NCBI GenBank assembly: GCA_029879945.1 | Contig: JAOUPJ010000035.1 | Span: 1-16,222 of the forward strand | Source: Gammaproteobacteria bacterium | GTDB lineage: Bacteria > Pseudomonadota > Gammaproteobacteria > S012-40 | Reading direction: 5' to 3' | Length of the DNA: 16,222 bases | Translations under genes and position numbers: made by a program | The notes under the pieces: generated by a model | What the model was told of the DNA's origin: nothing | Databases searched by the model: none | The model's input: only the letters and a program-made list of their open reading frames with translations | Shown: piece by piece, positions 1 through 6,837 of the stretch | Layout: each line of letters begins with the position of its first letter | Position numbering within the stretch: position 1 is the stretch's first letter

Positions 1-293
1 CCTTGAAGCTGGAGGACGACAGCCTGGTACCACCCGAGCTGCGTGCGGGCTATCGGCTATTAAAAAACGCCGGTTTTCTCCCGCCCGAAATGCAGACGCG
101 CAGAGAAATCGCTGATGTGCAGGCACTGATCCAGTCCGCCACGACAGCAGAGCAAAAAGAGCAGGGGGTAAAACGCCTGAATCTACTGTTGATGAAGCTG
201 TCTCAACAAAGGGGGGACGAGAACCTGCTATTGGACCAGTCCTACCAAAAACAGATAATATCAGTATTCAATAATAACGAAGGAAAGACGTAA
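1..293 (+). CDS. DUF1992 (DnaJ-family-domain) protein, 3' part
   Basis: The 5' end lies outside the window. The first in-window codons read (P)LKLEDDSLVPPELR, which is internal family sequence, so the TTG at base 3 is a leucine codon and not a start. The visible 97 or so residues carry the DUF1992 signature: DDSLVPPELRAGYRLLKNAGFLPPE, here residues about 5-30 of the fragment, followed by a helical segment rich in Gln, Lys and Glu. Family members (E. coli YhdN-like; C-terminal part of eukaryotic DNAJC28) are short helical proteins of unknown biochemical role, often labelled DnaJ-family-domain proteins although they have no J domain themselves. The stop TAA shares one base with the ATG of the DjlA-like gene (TAATG), implying translational coupling. 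Family assignment is from remembered motif similarity. The function is not known. Confidence 0.85.
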   Translation, partial: LKLEDDSLVPPELRAGYRLLKNAGFLPPEMQTRREIADVQALIQSATTAEQKEQGVKRLNLLLMKLSQQRGDENLLLDQSYQKQIISVFNNNEGKT

Positions 294-1084
294 TGGGTTG
301 GTGGGGTAAGATTGTCGGCGGGACTCTGGGTTATATGCTGGGAGGGCCGCTGGGCGCGCTATTAGGGGCCGCCTTCGGGCATCAGTTCGATTACCTGGGC
401 GAAAGCAGGGGAGACGGATTTTCTAGCGGAGACACTGAGCGCGTTCAATCCGCTTTTTTCGTGGCCACGTTTTCCATCATGGGCCATATCGCCAAGGCCG
501 ATGGTCGTGTTTCGGAAGACGAGATCTCTCTGGCCCGCCACGTGATGGACCAGATGCAACTCAACGAAGAGCAAAAAAAGGCCGCCATCAATCTGTTCAA
601 TCAAGGCAAGGGGCCTGCTTTTCCACTCGATGAAGTGTTGGACCAATTCCGTGAGGAATGCCATCGACGCGTTAACCTCATTCAGATGTTTATGGAGATA
701 CAAATCTCCACCGCACTGGCCGATGGTGAATTACACGATACCGAACGTGATGTGGTGGTGCGTATCGGTGAGAAGTTGGGGCTGCAACGTGAACACATCA
801 TTCAACTACTCAATATGGTCTCTGCGCAACGCCGTTATTCTCAAGCAGGTGGACCACAGGCATCGCGTGGCCCCAGCCTGGTGGACGCCTATCGCGTTCT
901 GGGCGTGAGTGAGCAGGCCAGCGACGATGAAATCAAAAAGGCCTATCGCAAGCTCATGAGCCAGCATCATCCCGATAAACTGGTGGCCAAGGGTCTACCT
1001 GAAGAGATGATGAATGTGGCCAAGGAAAAGACGCAAGAGATTAAAGCCGCCTACGAGCAGATTCGTAAGGCGCGTGGTCGTTAG
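293..1084 (+). CDS. djlA: Co-chaperone DjlA (TerB and C-terminal J domain)
   Basis: Membrane-anchored DnaJ-like co-chaperone of DnaK, 263 aa (E. coli DjlA is about 271 aa). Residues 1-30 form a single glycine-rich hydrophobic segment (GGTLGYMLGGPLGALLGAAFG), the dimerising N-terminal anchor typical of DjlA. Residues about 55-170 form a TerB/DjlA-N helical domain, including the stretch IMGHIAKADGRVSEDE. A Gly/Ser/Gln linker near 180-193 precedes the J domain at about 196-263. The J domain begins DAYRVLGVSEQASDDEIKKA and has the diagnostic His-Pro-Asp triad at H226-P227-D228, needed to stimulate the DnaK ATPase. The start ATG overlaps the upstream stop (TAATG) and has AGGAAAG about 6 bases upstream. 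No terminator follows: its stop TAG overlaps the stop of the convergent gene. In E. coli overproduced DjlA activates the Rcs phosphorelay; whether that holds here is not known. Confidence 0.93.
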   Translation: MGWWGKIVGGTLGYMLGGPLGALLGAAFGHQFDYLGESRGDGFSSGDTERVQSAFFVATFSIMGHIAKADGRVSEDEISLARHVMDQMQLNEEQKKAAINLFNQGKGPAFPLDEVLDQFREECHRRVNLIQMFMEIQISTALADGELHDTERDVVVRIGEKLGLQREHIIQLLNMVSAQRRYSQAGGPQASRGPSLVDAYRVLGVSEQASDDEIKKAYRKLMSQHHPDKLVAKGLPEEMMNVAKEKTQEIKAAYEQIRKARGR

Positions 1085-2010
1085 ATATCCTGCGTATAGA
1101 CGATGTACACTTCCGACATGTTTTGCGTTTCAGTGGTGATTCCTGCCGATAGAAACGATGAGAGTGAAAGTGTGCTTGTAGGTGTAAAGTGAATTTCCAA
1201 ATCAAATCCCACAAATGTCTCAACCGGGATTATGCCTGGGAATAGCCCAAAATCGGGGCAGCCATCAAAACAATCCGGTCCATAGTTCTGGTCTTCCCAC
1301 TGGTTTACTTCCCAGGAGCTGTAAGTTAGAGACAAAAAGGATGCTGCGCCTGCGAAGGGAATAAAATCAATCATGCTGCCCAGGGAAATCTTGGGCTGGA
1401 TTGTAATCATCGGTCTCCACGCGACACCGAACTGAGACTCGTCATAGTCATCGATATAGGTTTGTGTTCCACGAGACGTAAAGCGCGTGCTGGATGACAT
1501 ATTATAAAAGGCCCACAAAGAAGTGTAGGCATAGTCAATTGATAAGGAATTGGAGTTACTTAAGCGCTTAGCTGTGGTGCTTCTCTTTCCCGCGATGAGA
1601 CCTGAGCTTTCCGATTTAACATCAAAGGTAACACCTGAGTAGGTAAAGGTATCGTTAGTGAGCTTGCTATTGAGTGTGCCGGCCAACCAGGCAGTTTCGC
1701 TGGATTCGAATTTACGTCGCTTGCCTTCATTCACATAGACCAGGCCGATTGCCGTATATTTACTGGTGCCAATTTCATATTCAGCATCTTCATCCCCACC
1801 CAATGTGAATTCAGGGGTGGATTTGTGGGGCAGTTCGATGCTGAATTGCATCAAGCCATAACCTTTATAGTCTGACTCTATGGCAGAAGTATGCACATTC
1901 ACGGGAGGTGTGGCCGGGATGATACCACCCCCATCCTGACCTTCTTTGGCGACTGCAAGAGATGATGTTACAACAAATAGGCAAACAAACCGGCGGGCTT
2001 TTTTTAACAT
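1081..2010 (-). CDS. Exported beta-rich protein of unknown function
   Basis: A 309-aa protein that I do not recognise. It opens with a basic n-region and a hydrophobic core (MLKKARRFVCLFVVTSSLAVA), with a likely signal peptidase I cut after AVA, so it should be exported. No lipobox is present. The mature part is rich in Ser, Thr, Tyr and Phe with short alternating stretches (for example SLSIDYAYTSLWAFYN and ASFLSLTYSSWEVNQW), suggesting a beta-rich, perhaps outer-membrane, protein. It does not end in the usual aromatic residue of a classical beta-barrel. A CFDGC pair about 70 residues from the end could form a disulfide. Its ATG is 56 bases downstream of the rimO stop on the same strand with no terminator between, so read-through from rimO is possible. 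The ribosome site is weak. The stop TAA overlaps the djlA stop on the opposite strand. Confidence 0.7.
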   Translation of the reverse strand: MLKKARRFVCLFVVTSSLAVAKEGQDGGGIIPATPPVNVHTSAIESDYKGYGLMQFSIELPHKSTPEFTLGGDEDAEYEIGTSKYTAIGLVYVNEGKRRKFESSETAWLAGTLNSKLTNDTFTYSGVTFDVKSESSGLIAGKRSTTAKRLSNSNSLSIDYAYTSLWAFYNMSSSTRFTSRGTQTYIDDYDESQFGVAWRPMITIQPKISLGSMIDFIPFAGAASFLSLTYSSWEVNQWEDQNYGPDCFDGCPDFGLFPGIIPVETFVGFDLEIHFTPTSTLSLSSFLSAGITTETQNMSEVYIVYTQDI

Positions 2011-2066
2011 AAATCACACATGGCTTATCGATTTCCCTATAACCTTAGCACAGCTACGTGTAATTG

Positions 2067-3398
2067 CTATTCTTCCTCCAACTGCCCGTACAGATCATGA
2101 TCACTACACCCCACCACCTCGGCAAACACAAAATCTCCGGGTTCGAATTCCTTGTAATCCGGATTCGCGATGTAGACGCGTCCATCAATCTCGGGTGCAT
2201 CGGCGTAACTGCGTCCGATTATTGTGTCGTCGAGGATTTCGTCCACAATCACTTGCAGGACTTGTCCGTCGCGCTCGGCCAGCTTTTCACTGCTGATCGC
2301 GCTTTGCACTTCCATAAATCGGGCGAGTCTTTCCTGTTTTACTTCTTCGGCAACGGGATTCGCTAAAGTATTTGCCTTGGCCCCTTCAACCGGGGAATAA
2401 GGGAAACAGCCTACACGATCCAGTCGCGCCTCTTGTATAAAATCCAGTAGTTGCTGGAAGTCGTCTTCCGTTTCACCAGGAAATCCCACGATAAAGGTGC
2501 TGCGTATCACCAGATCCGGACAGTCTTTACGCCATTGTTCGATACGTTTGAGATTGTGTTCCTGATGGGCGGGTCGTTTCATGGCCTTCAATACCGAAGG
2601 GCTGGCATGCTGAAAGGGAATATCCAGATAGGGGAGCACCTTGCCTTCCGCCATCAAAGGCATGATTTCGTCCACATGTGGATAGGGATACACATAGTGC
2701 AGTCTCACCCAGGCATCCAACTCACCCATGTGTTTGACCATGTCATAAAATTTAGTCTTGACCGGACGTCCGCCCCAGAAATCGGTTCTATACTTAAGAT
2801 CCACGCCGTAGGCTGAGGTGTCTTGCGAAACAATCAGCAACTCTTTCACGCCCGAGTTGACCAGGTTTTCGCATTCCTGCATCACTTCACCCAGTGGGCG
2901 TGAGACCAGATCACCACGCAGGGAAGGGATAATGCAGAAGGTACAGCGATGATTACAGCCCTCCGAAATTTTTACATAGGCATAGTGTTCGGGTGTTAGC
3001 TTGATGCCTTGAGGTGGGATCAGACTGGTAAAGGGATTTTGATCCGGGGGTAGATGTTTGTGAATTGCTTGTACCACTTCATCGGTGGCATGTGGGCCAG
3101 TAATGGCTAGAACCTGTGGATGCCTTTCCAGGATGACTTGATCCTTGGCCCCCAGACAGCCAGTAACGATGACCTTGCCGTTTTCACTGAGGGCTTCACC
3201 GATGGCATCCAGTGATTCTTCCACTGCTGAATCGATAAAACCGCAGGTATTCACCACCACCAGATCCGCATCTTTATACTGTTGACCGATGTGATAACCC
3301 TCAGAGCGTACACGGGTGATGATTTGTTCGGAGTCCACCAGCGCTTTGGGGCAACCCAGGCTGATGAAACCGATGGTAGGGGATTTAGACTGATTCAC
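2067..3398 (-). CDS. rimO: Ribosomal protein S12 methylthiotransferase RimO
   Basis: Radical-SAM enzyme that adds a methylthio group to the conserved aspartate of ribosomal protein S12; 443 aa, matching the family. The N-terminal UPF0004 domain (about 8-110) holds the three auxiliary-cluster cysteines C16 (SLGCPKALVDSE), C52 (VNTCGF) and C81 (TGCLG). The radical-SAM domain carries C148-x3-C152-x2-C155 (EGCNHRCTFC). Other family stretches are IIPSLRGDLVSRP, IPFQHASPSVLKAMKRP and RSTFIVGFPGETE. A C-terminal TRAM domain spans about 375-440. GCPKALVDSE and the RGDLVSRP stretch distinguish RimO from the tRNA enzyme MiaB. The start is GTG at 3398: an in-frame TGA lies four codons upstream and the distance to GFISLGCPK fits. 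No clear Shine-Dalgarno is visible. It is transcribed divergently from hcp. Confidence 0.96.
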   Translation of the reverse strand: MNQSKSPTIGFISLGCPKALVDSEQIITRVRSEGYHIGQQYKDADLVVVNTCGFIDSAVEESLDAIGEALSENGKVIVTGCLGAKDQVILERHPQVLAITGPHATDEVVQAIHKHLPPDQNPFTSLIPPQGIKLTPEHYAYVKISEGCNHRCTFCIIPSLRGDLVSRPLGEVMQECENLVNSGVKELLIVSQDTSAYGVDLKYRTDFWGGRPVKTKFYDMVKHMGELDAWVRLHYVYPYPHVDEIMPLMAEGKVLPYLDIPFQHASPSVLKAMKRPAHQEHNLKRIEQWRKDCPDLVIRSTFIVGFPGETEDDFQQLLDFIQEARLDRVGCFPYSPVEGAKANTLANPVAEEVKQERLARFMEVQSAISSEKLAERDGQVLQVIVDEILDDTIIGRSYADAPEIDGRVYIANPDYKEFEPGDFVFAEVVGCSDHDLYGQLEEE

Positions 3399-3459
3399 AA
3401 AGACTACTCATTGAATGAAAGGCGGTATTTTACCCGATTCTTCCAATTGAGAGGAAACC

Positions 3460-3483
3460 CGCACAGCTTTATTTTACTGTGCG
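3460..3483. repeat. Short perfect inverted repeat (7-bp arms)
   Basis: CGCACAG at 3460-3466 and CTGTGCG at 3477-3483 are perfect inverted repeats around ten A/T-rich bases. It lies about 60 bases upstream of the rimO start and could be a hairpin or an operator. The half-sites point the wrong way for a LexA box (ACAG...CTGT rather than CTGT...ACAG). Confidence 0.35.
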
Positions 3484-3603
3484 CAGAACTTCGCGCAGTC
3501 TCATTCTAAGAAAATAGTGATTCAAGCCGAGGTACAAAAAAAGAAATTTATTTTTACTAATAAATTCAATTAGTTAAAAACTATTTTAGGCTAAAACAAA
3601 AAG

Positions 3604-3619
3604 TGGCATGCATCCTGTA
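3604..3619 (+). promoter_or_regulatory. Candidate sigma-54 (-24/-12) promoter of hcp
   Basis: TGGCATGCATCCTGTA matches the consensus TGGCACG-N4-TTGCA at 10 of the 12 defined positions or close to it. The -24 box TGGCA is intact and the following G is kept. The spacing from GG to the -12 G is the required ten bases. The -12 box reads CTGTA instead of TTGCA, so the usually invariant GC is GT, which weakens the call. Known biology supports the idea: hcp genes of the Vibrio cholerae type are controlled by RpoN with a VasH-type activator. Confidence 0.35.
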
Positions 3620-3701
3620 ATTACTAGGTCAAAGCAGTAAGGGATTACACAAAGTAATAAACAACTAACAAGTTAAATTAAATTAGAGAAGGAGATTTAA
3701 A

Positions 3702-4217
3702 ATGCCAAGCCCATGTTTTTGTTCAGTCACTGATGCAGAAGGTAACCTCTTAACAGAAGGCGCTTACACCGCCGAAAGTATTGGTGAAGGTTATATCGAA
3801 GGTCATGAAGACGAATTTATCGTACAAGCCATTCATCACCAAATGACTGTGCCCCGTGACCCACAATCTGGTCAACCAGCAGGTCGACGTGTTCATCAGC
3901 CACTGACCTTGACCAAATATGTAGACAAGTCTTCTCCGATTCTGGCTGAAGCCTTATCACAAGGCAGACGTTTGGAGTCAGTAGAACTGAAGATGTATCG
4001 CACCTCTTCAATGGGTACCGAAGAGCATTACTTCACGATCCTTTTGGAAGACGCGATCTTGATTGATATCACGCTGGATATGCCAAACGCACTGGACCCT
4101 GATATGAGACAGTACGGCCATATGGAAAGGGTTTCATTTTCTTATCGCCGCATTGAGTGGACTCATGAAATCGCAGCCACCACAGGTGAAGACGATTGGC
4201 GAGTAGGTTCCGAGTAA
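3702..4217 (+). CDS. hcp: Type VI secretion tube protein Hcp (V. cholerae/HcpA type)
   Basis: Haemolysin-coregulated protein: forms the hexameric rings stacked into the inner tube of the type VI secretion system, and is itself secreted as well as binding small effectors. The 171-aa length is almost that of V. cholerae Hcp (172). Family features run end to end: MPSPCFCSV start, EGHEDEFIVQAIHHQMTVPRDP, SGQPAGRRVHQPLTLTK, VELKMYRTSSMGTEEHYFT, an LEDAILIDITLDMPNALDP stretch, the SFSYRRIEWTHE strand, and a GEDDWRVGSE tail. The ribosome site AGAAGGAGA six bases before the ATG is close to ideal, fitting a highly produced structural protein. No other type VI gene is in the window, so this is a solitary hcp, a common arrangement. 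An intrinsic terminator follows 74 bases after the stop. It may replace or supplement a copy in a main cluster elsewhere. Confidence 0.96.
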   Translation: MPSPCFCSVTDAEGNLLTEGAYTAESIGEGYIEGHEDEFIVQAIHHQMTVPRDPQSGQPAGRRVHQPLTLTKYVDKSSPILAEALSQGRRLESVELKMYRTSSMGTEEHYFTILLEDAILIDITLDMPNALDPDMRQYGHMERVSFSYRRIEWTHEIAATTGEDDWRVGSE

Positions 4218-4290
4218 TAACAGTTTTACGCTGGCGAAAGCAATAACAACTACAACTATCTCACAGATAATAACAATAATAAGTTGCCAC

Positions 4291-4319
4291 AAAGCCCCAT
4301 CACTCGATGGGGCTTTTTG
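4291..4319 (+). terminator. Rho-independent terminator of hcp
   Basis: AAAGCCCCATC (4291-4301) and GATGGGGCTTT (4306-4316) form a perfect 11-bp stem with a four-base loop, followed by a T-run. It follows the hcp stop after an A-rich, C/A-repeat leader with little G. On the opposite strand the stem is followed only by TTTG, so it is probably a weaker terminator for the minus-strand gene that ends at 4362. Confidence 0.93.
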
Positions 4320-4361
4320 TATTCAGTAAATAAAAATTTTCCGTGGGTGTGCTGAAAAGAT

Positions 4362-4739
4362 CTAAACGTAGAGATCAATCCCGATAGCGATCGAGAGTTG
4401 TTCTTTTTCTTCGGGGCTTTGATCACGGGTATACGCCGCAAGGGCCTTGCGTGCATAGGGAGACAAATCATCCGCACGCACCGCTTCACGTTCCGTATTT
4501 GATTTGCTTTGATAAGCCTGAGCAAGAGTTTGTGGATGGGCCGTTCTTGGAATACGTTCTCGGCCTGCAGGGGGCAGTCTACGAGCGGGAGAAGGTTGTG
4601 GCTTTTCAGGTTTTGAGGGGGAAGAAGACCGTTCCCCCACGTTACTCGCGGGGTAAGCAGGTGAGACCTTCTGTCTCGGTTTTTGAGCGGAATTGCTACC
4701 GGGGTAGAATCCGCTACGATTGGTTCCGTTTATTTGCAT
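4362..4739 (-). CDS. Small proline/serine-rich hypothetical protein
   Basis: A 125-aa basic protein without signal peptide or membrane segment. Residues 1-75 are low-complexity and probably disordered, rich in Pro, Ser, Arg and Gln (for example PSKPEKPQPSPARRLPP). The last 35 residues look folded and conserved: YARKALAAYTRDQSPEEKEQLSIAIGIDLYV. From memory, short gammaproteobacterial hypothetical proteins share this layout of a variable N-terminus, a helical core containing ALxAY, and a GIDLYx C-terminus, but I cannot name the family. It runs convergently towards hcp, with the hcp terminator lying between. The ribosome site is poor (AAGGG about 15 bases before the ATG), so the start is uncertain. 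The opposite strand is also open for 143 codons here, but that translation looks unlike a protein. Function unknown. Confidence 0.6.
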   Translation of the reverse strand: MQINGTNRSGFYPGSNSAQKPRQKVSPAYPASNVGERSSSPSKPEKPQPSPARRLPPAGRERIPRTAHPQTLAQAYQSKSNTEREAVRADDLSPYARKALAAYTRDQSPEEKEQLSIAIGIDLYV

Positions 4740-4987
4740 GCGCTAGCCGCATTTCCCTTGCGATTGCGTCGACACAAAAAGTTGAAACGAACTATAAAAC
4801 ATTCAGTCTTCGTATTGCAACTAAATTAGTAATAAATATAGTTGAATTCAAAGACTTGTCTAGGAAAACTCGTCCCAAGTAAAAATAAAGTGACTAAAAC
4901 CCGGAGCACGTGCCCTGTGTAATCCAAGTTTCGTGTAATTAAACGGCAATAACAGAGCAAAAAATTGACCAGTCACAAAAATGAGAG

Positions 4988-6154
4988 TTAGAAGTGGGCC
5001 TTTTCCAGATTGTCTGTCTTGTCCAGACCGATAAGGGTTTCGATATGTTTTGAGTTAATGAAAGACGTGCCCTTTAGGTTTGCGCCACGCAAGTCCATCC
5101 TGTGCACATCGGCGTCGTTAAACACGGCATTCGTGAGATCACTCATGAGGAATTGAGTCCATTTGAGTGTGGCTTGCTGAAAATCTGCGCCCTCAAGTGA
5201 GGATTCAATCAGGTTGGCCTTGCTCAGGATGACTTCTTTCAACGAGGCTCCTTGCAGATTTGTCCATTCGATACGACTATTACTCAGGTCTGCTTTATCC
5301 AGTATGGCGTTTTCCAGGACGCTTTCTGAGAGGCGAATCTCACGCAGGTCTGCTTGTATAAACGACGCGTTCAGTAAATTGCTGTGAGAGAAATCGGCGG
5401 CGATGGCAAGGGTGCGATCAAAGACTACATTGTCCAGTTCGGCATAGCGAAAGTAGCTTGCCCGTAAGTGGCTATCTGAAAAGTTGATATTCGCGCCACT
5501 CAGATAGTCCAACATGGCGCGAAAAAAGTCGGAACCACTCAAATCGGCATCGATGATTTTCATCGCGCTCAGGTCTGCCCAGCGAAAATCGGTCTTGGCG
5601 GCCTGGGTTCCTTCAAAACGGGCGCGAACGAGCTGAGCCTTATCCAGTCGCACTTTGTGCAGTTTTGCTTTTGAAAAGTCGGTGTCATTGAGGGAGGCAC
5701 TGGTGAAGACACTATTAGTGATCTGAGTAGAACGAAAGTTACTACGATCCGCCTTGGTGTTATCAGCGATCACCGATTCAAACCGAGCATGCTCGAAGTT
5801 GGTTTGGAAAAGTGTGGCGGCGGTGAAATCCACCTGGTCCAGGTCGGCTTTCCCGAAATTCACATTAATCAGAGTTGCCCCATGAAAGATGACCCGTTCA
5901 AGCCTGGCAGTGGATAAGTCCACATTTTCTAGAATACTAAAGGACAGATCCACATTCTTGAGGCTGGAAATTTTCGTGTTTGCCAGCCTTCGTTTGCTGA
6001 TGTTTACGTAGGATTTGCTATCGATTGTTGCCGATTGCCTTAACGCCTGATTCAACTCAGTTTCGGATATGGGGGTTGTCTCAAGTGAGCGTGTGATAGA
6101 GCTGTGGGTACAGGCGCACAATAGGGCAAGAAAAAAAAGACTACACAGACGCAT
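4988..6154 (-). CDS. Pentapeptide-repeat lipoprotein
   Basis: A 388-aa predicted lipoprotein. The signal peptide is short (MRLCSLFFLALLCAC) with lipobox L12-C13-A14-C15; threonine at +2 predicts the outer membrane rather than inner-membrane retention. From about residue 50 to 370 it is an almost uninterrupted run of pentapeptide repeats of A(D/N)LxX type (ADLDQVDFTAATLFQTNF, GANINFSDSHLRASYF, GADFQQATLKWTQF, RGANLKGTSF), expected to fold as a right-handed quadrilateral beta-helix. It ends with a LIGLDKTDNLEKAHF tail. Pentapeptide proteins usually act as binding scaffolds and a few (Qnr, MfpA) protect DNA gyrase. The lipid anchor makes a gyrase role unlikely here. The start ATG overlaps the tsaB stop (TAATG), so it is translated from the same message. 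In E. coli the corresponding position after tsaB holds yeaY, a lipoprotein of the unrelated Slp family. Confidence 0.9.
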   Translation of the reverse strand: MRLCSLFFLALLCACTHSSITRSLETTPISETELNQALRQSATIDSKSYVNISKRRLANTKISSLKNVDLSFSILENVDLSTARLERVIFHGATLINVNFGKADLDQVDFTAATLFQTNFEHARFESVIADNTKADRSNFRSTQITNSVFTSASLNDTDFSKAKLHKVRLDKAQLVRARFEGTQAAKTDFRWADLSAMKIIDADLSGSDFFRAMLDYLSGANINFSDSHLRASYFRYAELDNVVFDRTLAIAADFSHSNLLNASFIQADLREIRLSESVLENAILDKADLSNSRIEWTNLQGASLKEVILSKANLIESSLEGADFQQATLKWTQFLMSDLTNAVFNDADVHRMDLRGANLKGTSFINSKHIETLIGLDKTDNLEKAHF

Positions 6155-6837
6155 TAGGCTTGGGCTTTCTCGGCGACCTTGTCTCGCAGATAGACGGGAG
6201 AGAATTTTTCGGGCGGAACGGTTCGTCCTTCGTTGAGCTCTCGTTTACCCAGGGTCGCGATGGCGGCCGCATGGGGATAACAGTCTGCTTCAATTTTGGA
6301 AATGTGCGGCGCGAGTCTGGCTTGCAGGAGTCCCCGGTATTCCGACCAGGCGGAGCCGACCCCCATATACCCCTCGGTTTTGGGTACCGGGGCCTCATCC
6401 GGTGCGCAGAGTGTCTCGTCTATCTCAGCGATCACATAGCCATCGTCTGTGGCCACATAGTAGCAGCAGTAGGTCTCTTGCATCCGAGCATCCATCGCCA
6501 CATAAAGATGATCTTGTCCGTATTCGGAATAGGCATGCTGTGCGGCGGCGGCCAATGACGATACCGCAACGATCGGTATTTCCAGGGCCAGGGCCATACC
6601 CTGGGCGAGTCCTGCCGCAATTCGAACACCGGTAAACGAACCGGGGCCACGTCCGCAGGCAATCACATCCAATTGTTGTTGGGTGATTCCTCCTTCGGCC
6701 AGCACTTTATCGCACATGTCCAGAATCAGCTCGGTATGACCACGCGGGGTCAATGCAAACTGGGTGTATAGCTCGTTATCCACCATGAGTGCAGCGGTGC
6801 AGGCATGGGTAGACGTATCGATTGCCAGCATTCTCAT
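6154..6837 (-). CDS. tsaB: tRNA threonylcarbamoyladenosine biosynthesis protein TsaB
   Basis: TsaB (formerly YeaZ) is the catalytically inactive ASKHA-fold partner of TsaD in the cytoplasmic TsaB-TsaD-TsaE complex, which transfers threonylcarbamoyl to A37 of ANN-decoding tRNAs. The 227-aa length fits (E. coli 231). Recognition points are the N-terminal MRMLAIDTSTHACTAAL nucleotide-binding-like strand pair, the RGHTELIL helix, and the signature ACGRGPGSFTGVRIAAGLAQG with VAVSSLAAAAQ following. It starts in the TAATG that ends yoaA, with GAGGAG eight bases before the ATG, and it ends in the TAATG that starts the pentapeptide lipoprotein gene. The three genes are probably co-transcribed. tsaB is essential in many bacteria, so this operon should be constantly expressed. 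Confidence 0.96.
   Translation of the reverse strand: MRMLAIDTSTHACTAALMVDNELYTQFALTPRGHTELILDMCDKVLAEGGITQQQLDVIACGRGPGSFTGVRIAAGLAQGMALALEIPIVAVSSLAAAAQHAYSEYGQDHLYVAMDARMQETYCCYYVATDDGYVIAEIDETLCAPDEAPVPKTEGYMGVGSAWSEYRGLLQARLAPHISKIEADCYPHAAAIATLGKRELNEGRTVPPEKFSPVYLRDKVAEKAQA

Larger units (their letters stand above)
3399..3701. other. AT-rich divergent intergenic region rimO / hcp
   Basis: Holds no convincing gene. The half near hcp (about 3530-3700) is markedly A/T-rich compared with its surroundings. It contains an inverted repeat at 3460-3483 and a candidate sigma-54 promoter at 3604-3619, and it ends in the strong ribosome site AGAAGGAGA at 3687-3695, six bases before the hcp ATG. 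This would give hcp a leader of about 70 bases if the sigma-54 candidate is used. Confidence 0.6.

Noticed and set aside
3460..3483. LexA (SOS) operator upstream of rimO
   Set aside because: The half-sites are ACAG...CTGT, the reverse of the CTGT...ACAG order that LexA needs in gammaproteobacteria.
4451..4882. Open frame of 143 codons on the plus strand opposite the small proline/serine-rich gene
   Set aside because: The translation is rich in scattered Arg, Cys and His, shows no domain-like pattern, lacks a good ribosome site and runs through the upstream spacer. The minus-strand frame has a more protein-like C-terminal block.
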